Shown one piece after another: positions 31,001-41,914 of a stretch of DNA of 64,000 nt. Numbering within the stretch: position 1 is the first letter of the stretch; each line of letters begins with the position of its first letter. The notes below the pieces were generated by a model that was not told where the DNA came from, did not search any database, and saw only the letters and a list, made by a program, of their open reading frames with translations. The position numbers and the translations under genes were made by a program. The DNA is from Ciona intestinalis. Lineage: Eukaryota; Chordata; Ascidiacea; Phlebobranchia; Cionidae. The DNA is taken from positions 2,371,027 through 2,435,026 of the forward strand of contig NC_020173.2 of the NCBI RefSeq assembly GCF_000224145.3. Reading direction: 5' to 3'.

Positions 31001-34000
31001 CCAACGATGACTTATTCCGCAGGATTTCCCTTCCCCGAGTGACGCATCCCCGGCCAATTAAAGCCACGATCATGAATCGTCAGCGAAAATTTAAGTGGCC
31101 TGGCAAGTTAATTGCGCCACAGTTTACAACAACCTGTGTTATTACTCGCCCTTGTAGACGGGAGTTATAGTGATCGCCGCCGTAGTTCCTTCTATAAACA
31201 ATGACGTATAACCTAAACCGCCTTGGTGAACGCATAGTCAGTTCTATTTTCGGAGCGGTAGAAAGAACATACAAAGAGATAGCTTCGTCGGCGGGTATAA
31301 GCCGAAATCTGTATTATTCCGGCTTCCTTATGGGTGGGCGGCATACTTTTCGATTTTGCTATGGGCGTTTGCTATGCTGGCAATGTCGGTTCAGCGGGGT
31401 ACGGCAGGCGCTTGTTTACCGGTAAGCTGCGGGCGGAAGGAAAGGAAGGAACAGGAATCAGTCAAGATAAATAGTTCTCGAAATACGCGTTGGTCGGTTT
31501 CCGCTTGTCCTTATCTCATCGTCACGGGGAATAGATTCCATGTTAAAGAAGCAACACTACTGAACTAAGCAGGCCTTTCCCCACCCCACCACACAATGTT
31601 AGTTTCGCATTCCGCTGTGATTTACCGACGCAGCACTTTCAAAACACAAAACACATTAAGGAAGCTACAACTCGCGAAACTACAACAAATTGCTCCTATT
31701 TTAAGACAATTACTTAGCAATCATCGCCGAATGGTATATGGTGACTCAACAAATACCCCAAGCACCCAATCAACCCGGTTTTATCGCCGTACATAAAGAT
31801 GGCTGTGACCCAATAAAGTGTGACTATACCTTGTGGGATAGCCTGAATAAGCCGAGTTCGCTCGCTCGGCATTGCACCGCGTGGTCAAATGAGTCAGTGT
31901 CATATATTTGGACTGTTTAGTCGTAATGTTTGGATTAGGTCGGACAAGATAGGTTCTTTGTTAAGAACGACTAAGATCTTGTGCGACGTCTTTGTTTCGC
32001 GCCTCGCCCATATTGTGTACATCCATTGTTCCGAATATGACGTAATACATAGCGTCGTCGATATATCGCGCGACAGATGATGGATCATAGAACCGACCGC
32101 GAAGAAAAGGAACAGAAGCGAGAAAATGCGACCCAGTTGAATACACGTTATGGTTTCCGGGCGTTTTAACCGGAGGTAACTTAATCCGTGTGTTTCGGCT
32201 CAGGTAATTCGCTGTTCCGTGGATTAATACACTGGTGCACTGGCCGCCGACGATCTACCGGTTTCGAGATCCTTTAATGACGCATCCACCCCACAATTAA
32301 GTTCCTATTGACCGACGCAAGAAGCCGCGCCGACGTAATTGATCAGGGGCGCGGGTTAATAAGCCAGCCAGCGCACAAAGACGATGGTAATTGCTTCAGC
32401 AGCACCCTGCCACCAAAAGATCATTACTTTTTCATGATGCCACTTGCCGGAAACCTACTTGGGGACACTGACTCGAATCGCCATGACGTAACAGCGGGAG
32501 GTCAGTGCGAATACTGTTTACAAAATCGCTAGAAATCAAAAGCGTCCCCTATAACCCTCTAATCGTCGCGAAGTCGTTCCACGGTTAAGAACGAAGGTAA
32601 ACAGTGCGGGGGTCACGGGATCTGAAGCCGTAACAAGTTACATACACCGTGTGGAAACCAAATTCACGGGCAGGTATCGTTTCCAGCGAAACCTGAGAGA
32701 TAGGCCGGGGCGCTGGGAGAAGTAGGAACGCTCAGGTGGCGACTGGGGTATCCGGGGGCCGGAAACGAGGCTGTTTTGGTGTTTTTATTTGTTTGCGTCG
32801 TCGCTGTCGCGATAGAGGCATTTGGCTTCGGAAACCGTGTGACAAATGACGTGGCATCGTGAAGAATTTGTCTCCAGGCTTCGTCATTCGTTGCCATTCA
32901 ATGCAAATGCAGCAGGAACGGGAGTGCAGGCTTTTACGCGAACAATGGAAAATCGTGGAAGCTCGGTTAATGCACAGCCTAAGATTGGGCGGATGTACGT
33001 CTATTGATAGACAGGCGAGCACCCGCTCTTAATCGACAATAATGCATTTCCCCGCGCCACCGCACAAAGACCTCACCGCAATTCCGCTCTGACTCGCCGC
33101 ACAACCAAGCCCGTTTGTTGGAGGCTCTATTAATGAAGACCAGGCACGGCACACTCACGTCAAGCCACTATTCGGCTGTAATTAGCGTGTTGGCTCCAGT
33201 TGCCTTGTTCGGCCTGGAGCCTGTTTCCGACGATTGTGCGAATGATGAAAACATGACACCGCAGCGCTCACTGCACCACGCTATCTACCGCTTTTCCAGT
33301 TCCAACATCTGGACTGCTAAGCGTATTTCCCATACACAAGGCAACAAACACTTTGCGAACGCTTTTCGTGCCGGAACGACATACCAAACACCCCAGGACT
33401 TGTTGAGGCTTTGACTGTCGCATTTGCTAAGCGGTTAGACTGCGACAACCAAGACCACAGCGATGTTGATGTGTAATTAAATTGCGACAACGAACACTAA
33501 GTACGACCATATATGACGCTGTATAAGCTATGTTTGCTTGTCGCCCCTGATTGCTGACAAGTTTGATTTTCTCCCAATGACGGCAATCGGTTTTGTTCCG
33601 CGTAAACCATAATCGCAACTAACAAGGTAAACACTAATCACGCAACTGCATAGCCCGGTCGATATTGGACAACAAATTCGTACCGCAAAGACTTGGCTTT
33701 ACTAATCCGACAATGAATAAGAACGCATTGTTTAATATGCTTACCTCTTGGTAAATGGGCTCCCAGTTGCTGCATGTTGGCAAGGCACAGCCGCTTGTCA
33801 GAAGGCGGTGCTTGCATGTCGATTTCCTCCATATTTACCATCGAAGAACGCTCATCCAACGATGGGGAACCGTCTAATATCAATCAATTTTCAAATTGCA
33901 GCACAGTTCAGTTAACAACAGACACCGAAGCAACGACATGAAAAATAAAAACAAAATCCAATTAGCAAAAGCAGCGAATTAACACAACAACTAATACGAC

Positions 34001-37000
34001 TGGTTAAGTGTGATATACGCAATACATCATGCCTTTGACTTTTACACAAATAAAATAACCTAAGGCTGATTTGCGATGGATGCTTACAAAATACTCGGGG
34101 TAATTAGCAATTAACACAATAACTAATACGACCGGTTTAATCATATATTTTGGCAACACGATCTGTATATTGCCTTTTACAAAGATAGAATTCCTTACGG
34201 CTGTTTTAACGTCGACGCCTACAAAATAGTTGTGGTAGTATACAGGGAGAAATCTTTCTAGGAAAGAGGACGGCGCTCGTACAGACCTGTCACAAACCTG
34301 TCAGACAAGGAAAATAACAAACCCTGTACTACAGATGCTTAGACCGCCTTTCGAGTATTAATTACAGACGTTCTGATTGGTTATGTTGTTTCATCGAACC
34401 AATAAGGACGGATGCAAGTTCCCCGCTAACAACACGCATGGAAATTTCTTTCGTCTGTTTAAAATGTAATTGCCCATTACCGAATTTTGTTTACATTTAC
34501 ACACATTCTACAAGCACTTTCACCCTAAAGGCGTAAACACCTTATCGCAAAAAGTTTTTTAAATAACGTCCGCAACCGCTAAAGAATTAAGCTTTGCAGG
34601 TAACTTTCCTTTTAGGTATTATATTAAAATGCTTATACCACTTTAACTGCCTTTCAATATAACGTTAAAATGTCTTTGAAAGCTGAGCTCACCAGCAGTA
34701 CTAACTGCTTCCTGTAGCTGTGAGCGGTTGATTCTATTCCCGCTTCCGTGCTATACAGTCCCCAGCACTCGTTGCATCAATCCTGGCAACGTGCAAAGCC
34801 ACTATGGCGGTTTATTGCTCAGAAACTGTCTCGGCAGATGATACATAACCTTTCAAGGAACAGGCCGGGCTTCCTCTGCGGTTGTTTCCTGGTGTTGTAG
34901 GGTTTGTATCTATCTTCCTAAGGCTCGGTCTTTACCTGCTTGGAAAGCTCCCACTGTTTCCCTCGTTCGCACTCTCTTTTGCCCTGTTGCGCTGGACCAG
35001 ACCCGCTAGCCTATGAGGCGGAAACGACTCGTTACTCGATCAGGAAGCGGCTCCGAGAGCCGCGTCAATGGGTACATGGTAGGCGAGTGTGCGAGCGCGC
35101 GTTCTAATGTGCCAATAATCCGTCTGGTGTGTGTGTCCATATGTGAGGTGTCCTTGGCCTCCAGAAAACAATGACTTTCTACCTGGTCTTGTTCAAATAC
35201 AGACGTTAAAACTGCAGATCGCACCAGTATGGCGTCAGTTCTGTGTTGTTCCAACCCTATACTATGTACTATACTCGCCACTTTTACCACCAACCCGGAA
35301 CCAGCATGAATCTCAGTGTTGGAGAAAACACACGGCTCGCACTTCGAGATGCGCTCACACGGAAACGAGAGACAAGGATATATTTCTCGTCAGCCGGAAA
35401 CAACAACACTACCCGTCCGAATGGGACAGGTTTCCGTTTGGCCCCAGACACGTCAGCAGTCGGTGAAGCGAGCACAGGGCGCGTTACTTTCGCCACTGAA
35501 ATCGGGCCTGGCGCTCGGTCACTGTCAGTTACCCAGCCATCGTAATAACCAATGCGATCGACAGTGTACATGCGACCCGGCGCCTGTCTGCCAGGAAATT
35601 AACTCCGCTTTGAAATGGCCTAATCGCGGTAAATTTGTAGCCGGGACAAGTTTATGGCGCCGTTCATATCGAAGCCAGCACATCGTACGATCCAACCGAC
35701 CCCACGACAGTTCATTAAAGTGACGGATGGGATGCTAAACAACGGAAGATATATTCGAGATTATCTCTAGCTCATATGTGGCTAGACTTTAAATCCCAAA
35801 ACATATTCACATCAGTTTATTATTCGGTTTGATTTGCGGCACTCCAGCTTCGAACCGTGCTAATCCAAGAACAACCGATTCCTAAAGCGTGTGGCCAGGG
35901 ATAAGAGGGCGTTTGATCGCTTGCTACTTTTCGATACTCAGCAGCAGCAAGCAGCAGCATACTGTACAGTGCTTGCTGCGTTTCCGTTAGTCGGCGTTTC
36001 TTCCCTTTAAGCTATTATTCGCGCTTTAGCCGGAAGCAGCTCACTCAGTCTGCTGAATTGGTCGAGCCCGTAATACAATCGGTGGAAGTTACCATCAGCA
36101 GAGCGTTTTCGAAACAGGAACGTAAAACAAAGATGTGACATGCCACGGAAATTGGCAGCGTGGGGATCTCCGTTGTTGGTTGCAGGTATACATCGTGACT
36201 CACATGTTTATAGCAACAACAAAAACAACTAAGTAAATGGGTGATGTTCTCATATCCGCCATGCAACGCAAGTATTTGTAAAAAAAAACGATGGAGTATA
36301 GCGATTTACGTCAGATTCGGCTTCCGTATTTACGCTTGCCTAATATTAGCACTGTATAGGAACAACATTTTGCCGACAGGGTAAACCAATAAACGAAACA
36401 ATCCCGGTAAAAATCGCTTTTCTGTTTTAGATTTCTCCATCTTTTAATAAAACCTTTGTTTTCTTGAATATGAAACATCGAAACACACGGTCTCTTATCT
36501 ACCCGGATGCAGTTAGTTCCTGGCATCTGCTCTTTATAGCGTGGGAACAGATCGGAACAACGAGTATACCCGGCGCCCAATTGCGTTAAATTAAATATGT
36601 CCAACCTAGGTAATCTGTTCTGCATTGTTGCCAAAAAGCAGTCATATCAATTGTGATATCATTTTAAAACGTTTAGGTCAGTTTTGGAATGACAAAATCT
36701 CCAAGATTGTATTGTCCCACCCATGGCGCTGTATGGGGATGAATAAGGGCAAATCAGTATTAGGATGTTTGGTAAACATTTGAAAGTCGGGCCCGACATA
36801 CCAGACCGTGAAGCAGGCAACTAATCCATTGGAAACAACGTGGTGTTATGATCGAACGCAATAACAAGCTTTTCCGTGTCGTTGCATTGCTTCCGGGTAG
36901 TTTGAGCTGCGCTTCCGCTCCCACGGTCACAGAGGACCAACCCAGAGGCGGAACAAGTGATGTAGAGGGGTCAAGAACGTGAGCGCCAGCACAGGGCTGG

Positions 37001-38578
37001 CAGGGGTGTATCTCGAACCGGAAAACCGGCTTCGATCGATTTATTACGTGATCGGAGAGTTTTCATGCGGTGGCGGTCAATAAAACTGGCTGGTTCGGCG
37101 CTTGCTGGCAATCTATCACTGACATCGGTTGCACGAGCGCGTCACTATATTCCCAGCAATCGATAATGCATTCGCTTATCTCGCTTGTGCCAAGTATATT
37201 TTCGTGTAATAACCAAGAAGGAAACTCCGAATTAAATCATCTTTTTATCTCGAGCTATTTTTACGCACGAATTGCGTCACGACGCAAATACGTGCGGTAT
37301 AGTAACAGCGATTTCCACGCCCTGACATGAAAAATTACGGGGCTATTTCGAACGTCAAGATAGAGAAAGGGTTCGCGTATTTAACTTGCGCTATTCAAAC
37401 CCAGCTTGCTCATTACGTCAAATCGCAGCGACGTCATATAATCTCCTGCGTCATCGGTGCGCTGCCGTGAAAGGTCAAAGCAAGACAGCTGAAATGTAAA
37501 TGAGATCACCATAAGCGTGGGCATGGCGGTCTGAAATCGCTTCTCTGATATCAGAGTCTCTTTGTCGTTTTGCTCCGGCGTACAAATTAATTAGATTTTC
37601 TTGTTTATGTCCCCAGCGCCAGCAAAGGCCACTTCCGGGCCCTGAGAGCAATAATCAGGACAAGTCCCTCATAAATCCGGATGACCGCTGCTCGCCCTGG
37701 TAATTACGGCCGTTTAAGGGAAGTAGTGGAGTGTTAACTACGACGCGCGGTTAATGGCCTCCCAGCTACTAGTCGGATATAACAGATGTCTGGCGACCGA
37801 ATAATAAGGAAACAAAACGGCGGCGAAAGCGGGCAGTGCGACAAGGGGAGCGACCAAATCCGGAACTAACTATGGAGAGGCGGAAGCCAAGAGCAATTGC
37901 GTCATTGTAAAAGCATCCCACTCCGACGGTATAGCGTCTTGGTTTCTTTTTTATCTCGCGAGCAACCTTTCGCCTTTCGGTTCCTTGCCACCGCTCCGTC
38001 AATAAGTCCATGAAAGGCAATATCAGGAGGAATTCTGTCCAGCGGTGAGCTCGCTCTTCCGTTCGTAATTCATTCAGTACGATGACGACCGTCACGCACG
38101 AGTAGCCGCACCAGCACGGCCTCTAGGTGTGTTCCCTTGAGCCGCTCTATATTTAATTGAGCTCGCATGTTCCGCTGCCCGTTAATGGTTCTATTTCCGA
38201 CTGCTTTGTCCTTGCGTTCTGACGTAAGTTGAGGTTCGTGACGCGAAAGCTTAGTCAATTATTTACGACGCGTAGCGCTGAATGTAACTATAAATCGCAA
38301 TCAAAAACACCTGCACGTCAGCACACGGGTTGATAAGCTGACAAGAAATCATTGGAGTAAAAAGTGTCAATACGCTACACGTACTTACCATTTTCACGGT
38401 CCAATAAACCTTTCTCCGGGTCCGAACTTTTAATCCTGTCGTTCTCAACAGCGGAATCTGTGACGTTACGCGTTTCCGTTGATTTATGACCGCTGTTATT
38501 GCATTTGCCGTCTTGTTGTGGTTGTTGCTCTATGGACGAGCGATCGAAATCGGCTGTGTCGATTTTCAATGTCATCAT
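25051..38578 (-). CDS. ELK: ETS-domain transcription factor ELK with long N-terminal extension, 6 coding exons, 946 aa
   Basis: Exons in transcript order: 38389-38578, 33745-33873, 29744-29955, 27147-27828, 25676-26937, 25051-25416 (stop TAA 25051). All GT-AG, phases consistent, total 2841 nt. The ETS domain (about 111-197) is split after YYYDK and is ELK-type: [32 protein letters not shown], then [21 protein letters not shown]. Downstream are an Ala-rich run (about 340-357), a basic D-box-like stretch ([14 protein letters not shown]) and the ELK C-box FWSTLSP (about 831) followed by the ERK-docking FQFP (about 880). ELK factors drive SRF/FGF-ERK target genes. Unusually, 106 residues precede the ETS domain, which in vertebrate ELKs sits at the N-terminus; an in-frame ATG at 29945-29947 would give the short form. 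The first ATG in frame is at 38576-38578. Confidence 0.9.
27005..27140 (-). mobile_element. SINE tail module filling most of an ELK intron
   Basis: CTCGCATGAGTGTGGCAACA, ACGGGATTCTGTTTCATACA and GCCCGCTTACGGGTTACAAC match the repeat module seen at 12165 and 23880. The host intron is 26938-27146, so about two thirds of it is repeat. Confidence 0.65.
27829..29743. other. ELK intron inside the ETS domain
   Basis: A 1.9-kb intron with higher GC content than the flanks and no recognised mobile element; contains purine-rich tracts near 28868-28900. No second gene was seen in it. Confidence 0.5.
29956..33744. promoter_or_regulatory. Large ELK intron before the ETS exon; possible internal promoter and enhancers
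   Basis: 3.8 kb with no MITE or SINE copy and no supported exon, GC-richer than the rest of the window. Because an in-frame ATG lies in the ETS exon (29945-29947), a promoter just upstream could make a conventional short ELK. No motif cluster could be assigned with confidence. Confidence 0.35.
33874..38388. promoter_or_regulatory. First ELK coding intron, repeat-free
   Basis: 4.5 kb without detectable mobile elements or exons. Small features seen: a repeated ACCTGTCA (GACCTGTCACAAACCTGTCA near 34285) and a short CAG-type run near 35940-35960. Cis-regulatory content is likely but inferred from repeat absence only. Confidence 0.35.
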
Positions 38579-40282
38579 TTCCAACAGATAAGCAATATAC
38601 CCGGCAGCGTGTTCCTTATTAGCCGAGCAATAATTACTTCACTTCAACACACGTAATCTTTGATTTTCACACCCTATTCTTGCACTACTGTGTCGTCGAT
38701 TTCTGCTCTAAGAAGAAACCAAGTTACAAATGTGCTTGTATAACACAGCTCAAACAACAAATTATGCTCTATACACAGAGCGTGAACCTGAACCATATCC
38801 CAGCTTGCCTAACCCGGATATAGGCATCCGTGCTAAAACCCTTATATACCTTGGACGTCACAACTTTGAACCGTGTAGGCCAACGTACATTATAGACCGC
38901 ACTGACGTTTCTGAGTAATTATACCATTGCGTCATTTGTCTTATCCGTAAAAACCTTTCTTGCCTTGGGCCTGTTCTGTTTTAAGATGATAACAATTTAC
39001 GTAGTTTCCGCCTCCACGCTCGTTTACTACACTGCCTCCGGTTCACGGGCGTGATTGTATCGTTTACGATTTCTTTTACTGACACGACCCTGGTCGACTG
39101 TGAGCTGTTGTTGAGACGCCACTAGTATAGGGTTACAAACAGAAGCGGTCTCCATACGAGAGAGAACCGGAATTAAAAGACATCTGTACATCCGCCTTCT
39201 CTTTTTTCTCGCGCCGCGCGCTATCGCGTCGGTCGGCGGAAGTCGGCGCCGGGATGCACAAACAAAATCACTGAAGCTCGTTCGCCCGAACAAAGAACGG
39301 ACAGAGGCGAGTAGCAAAGAAGGCCCTTTGTTGCTTACACGAAACGCCTTTCTCGTTTTCCGGCGGACGACTGCTGTCTCCCGTGTGGTCGTAGGACGGT
39401 AATTACACCACCGCATCGGATTTCTCTCGTGGCCATGGCGCTTTGGGATATTTGCTTTTTTACGACTTCCTGTCTGTTCCATTGTTATTACAACCTCATG
39501 ATTTTAAATCTGCACCTAATCCATTGTTTACCCTGGTACAGTTTCTTGATCAAGATGAATTATGTAAACAGTAAATGGCGATAACAACACTCGAAAAAGT
39601 TTTAGGTTAAATAAAGATATAAATTTCCCTGTTGCAATTGGTGGGGGTCGGCAACGCTTGATTTTAGGACTGCACAGATTTTTTAAGCTTATACTATGGA
39701 GTATCCGGAAATTCGATCTGGAGGGTTGCGACTTGTACCTAAAACATTGCTTGTTCAATAATATAAAGGGCCTATGAAAAGCAATCCATGCAACTCTACC
39801 TGTTTGTAAGGTTAAAGGTATACACAAAAAAATCAATAAATCAGATTTTGTTTGTCATTTTAAACGCAAAATGTTGCATACGAAATATTCTAATGTCGGC
39901 TTCTTATAAAGAAATCAACATTACCATCACAATATTCAAATTCAGTAGAAATCCTTTATCAGTTTCACAATATTTTGACAATTTTATGTGTGTATAAAAC
40001 AAAGTCCCCGTTGTACACGAAAGAAATATGATTTCAATTTTGCGCGCCAAACACAAAACTTCACCGCCAAATACGTTTCCAGATAAAGCTCCTATTCGTA
40101 TGCATAGTTGATTATCTGTAAATATGCGAACTATGAATCAATTGTTTGGGCGTATTAATTTCTAGCTGTTTACTGAACTGTTTTATTTCTTAATATAAAT
40201 TTATATATTCCTTGCCTTTTACTTTTAGAATACCCGTGTGGAGTTTTGATACCAGCACATTGATTTAAAACTGTCAACAAAG
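38579..40282. other. Intergenic between ELK start and the small membrane protein gene
   Basis: Divergent promoters should lie here. The 151-codon minus-strand frame at 39027-39482 is Arg-rich with no splice or family support and was not accepted. Nothing else was recognised. Confidence 0.4.
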
Positions 40283-40546
40283 ATGGGGTTTCTAAGCAGT
40301 TTTAACTTCCTAGAGATGCAGATTCGACGATCATCTGGGTTTAACAAGTTTCCAACAATGAAGGTTCAACCATTTGGTGTCAGTGGTAACATGATGTTGG
40401 CTGTTGGATTTAGCTGCTTAGTGGTTTCTACATTCACTCTGCAAAAATCTGGATACCTCATTCCTCACACAACAGGCGTGGGCTTCAACTACAAAAAAGT
40501 TGACATTGATTTGACAACACCGATAAAATACCAAGACAACGAGTAA
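40283..40546 (+). CDS. Small single-pass membrane protein, 87 aa, not recognised
   Basis: Intronless frame from ATG 40283 to TAA 40546. It has a basic N-terminal part (residues 1-35, with IRRSSGFNKFP), one hydrophobic helix (about 37-54, NMMLAVGFSCLVVSTFTL) and a polar tail ending YQDNE. The general shape fits small integral membrane proteins of mitochondria or ER (SMIM type), but I cannot name a family. It is 263 bp upstream of the SFR1 start in the same orientation, with a T-rich AG (40735) between them. Codon use and a clean start context favour a real gene. Confidence 0.65.
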   Translation: MGFLSSFNFLEMQIRRSSGFNKFPTMKVQPFGVSGNMMLAVGFSCLVVSTFTLQKSGYLIPHTTGVGFNYKKVDIDLTTPIKYQDNE

Positions 40547-40809
40547 CACCGGATATTTTCGTGTTTTTTTTCTGTTTTAATTTTCCACTGTTTAGATTTG
40601 TATAGGCCTACAATGTTAAAAATTTTCAGGGTATATTTTCTGCTCAAAGCTGTAACCTATGTACTGTACACAAATGTAGTAGTTTATGTTTGTTTTTCTG
40701 TTTCTGCTAAATTCAATTTATAATTTATTTTGTTAGACTCTTATTCCAAAGAACCAGTCTTGCTGAAAAACTAATGGATTAATTGTTATGGAATATAGTT
40801 GTGATAAAA

Positions 40810-41490
40810 ATGTCCAACACAAATCCTGCTGAAGATGAAAACCAATTAAATGATGTTGATAACGAAGATGCCTGGATGCTTAGTGAAGATGTGGAACTGG
40901 TACTAAAATCTTGTGAGCAGAAAACAGAGAACAAAGTTACTCTCTCGAAATGTGGAGTCAGTGTGGCAACTGATGAGAAGGAAAATATTGATTTAAATAA
41001 CATAGGTGGTGGTTTGGGAACACCAGTTAAAACTGAAGCTTTAGACTTGCATGTGAAGATGGCAAGCCTTCGAGAACAACATAGAAGAAATGAAGAGCGT
41101 TTGGCAAAACTAAAGAGGCTGAAGTCTTATAAAGACAAGGTTTTTAGTCGAAGGCTCATACATATGCATTAGTTCTTGTTTAAATTTATTTAAAATGCTA
41201 AAAATGTTTAAAAGATGGATTTTTTTAAATATCTAAATGTTTGTGTATGCATAAATACTTTTAAAACATAGACTATATTCTAATTGTTTAATTTTTTGTT
41301 ACAGAACAATCTTCAAACACTTGAAAGTCTTATCATTAAGTGGAGAAAGGTTTGCCAAGAAGCGCTGGGTGAACTCATCGAGTTTACCCCAAAGGAACCA
41401 AAGCCAACTATGTTTCAATTGCTTCATCATTTATCTATTGATACTGAATTAGTTAATTTTGATACCAAGAAACTAGAATTTATCAAATAG
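40810..41490 (+). CDS. SFR1: Swi5-dependent recombination DNA repair protein 1 homolog (SFR1/MEI5), 2 exons
   Basis: Exons 40810-41139 and 41305-41490 (phase 0, AAG|GTTTTT and ttgttacag|AAC) give 171 aa. The C-terminal part is the Mei5/SFR1 signature: a coiled-coil basic stretch (REQHRRNEERLAKLKRL) followed by LIIKWRKVCQEALGEL and EPKPTMFQLLHHLSID. The N-terminal half is acidic and low in similarity, as in other SFR1 proteins. SFR1 pairs with SWI5 and stimulates RAD51/DMC1 strand exchange in the nucleus. ATG 40810 is preferred because the open frame extends upstream only to a TTG. It converges with STARD7 (425 bp between stops). Confidence 0.85.
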
Positions 41491-41914
41491 GACCCTTTGT
41501 TATTTATTTTATCAGTGTAGTGCAAAACTTTTCTTGTTTTATGAGTTATTATATTATCCCTTCATACTATCACATGCTGTTGACTAATTTTACTACAAAA
41601 GTAGTTACTATTTCTTGAACACCATTGCTTGAATGCAGCTTGATCACAATTGTAAACTAATGTTATGGAGTCTTAGTATTTAAGAAAAGTAGGAACACAA
41701 GTGTATGCATGTAGAAAATAAGTTGTACTTGAATCAAAGCGGAAACAGGTTGAGTTGTAGAACAAATACATACGGGCGGAACAAGTAACCAAACAAATAC
41801 ACACAGCACACCTTTGTATACAGGCACCTGGGGTTATAATATCGGACAGATGTTTAAATGTATAGTTTAAAGTAGTGAACACAGTATTTTTTAAGAGACA
41901 TTTGGGAGTGTAAA

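Noticed and set aside
32664..33022. Overlapping frames of 77-99 codons in ELK intron 2
   Set aside because: No splice-site pairing, no family match, and opposite-strand frames of similar length occur throughout this GC-richer intron.
39027..39482. 151-codon Arg-rich minus-strand frame upstream of ELK
   Set aside because: No domain, no splice partners and biased composition in a GC-richer region; could be a chance frame in the ELK promoter.
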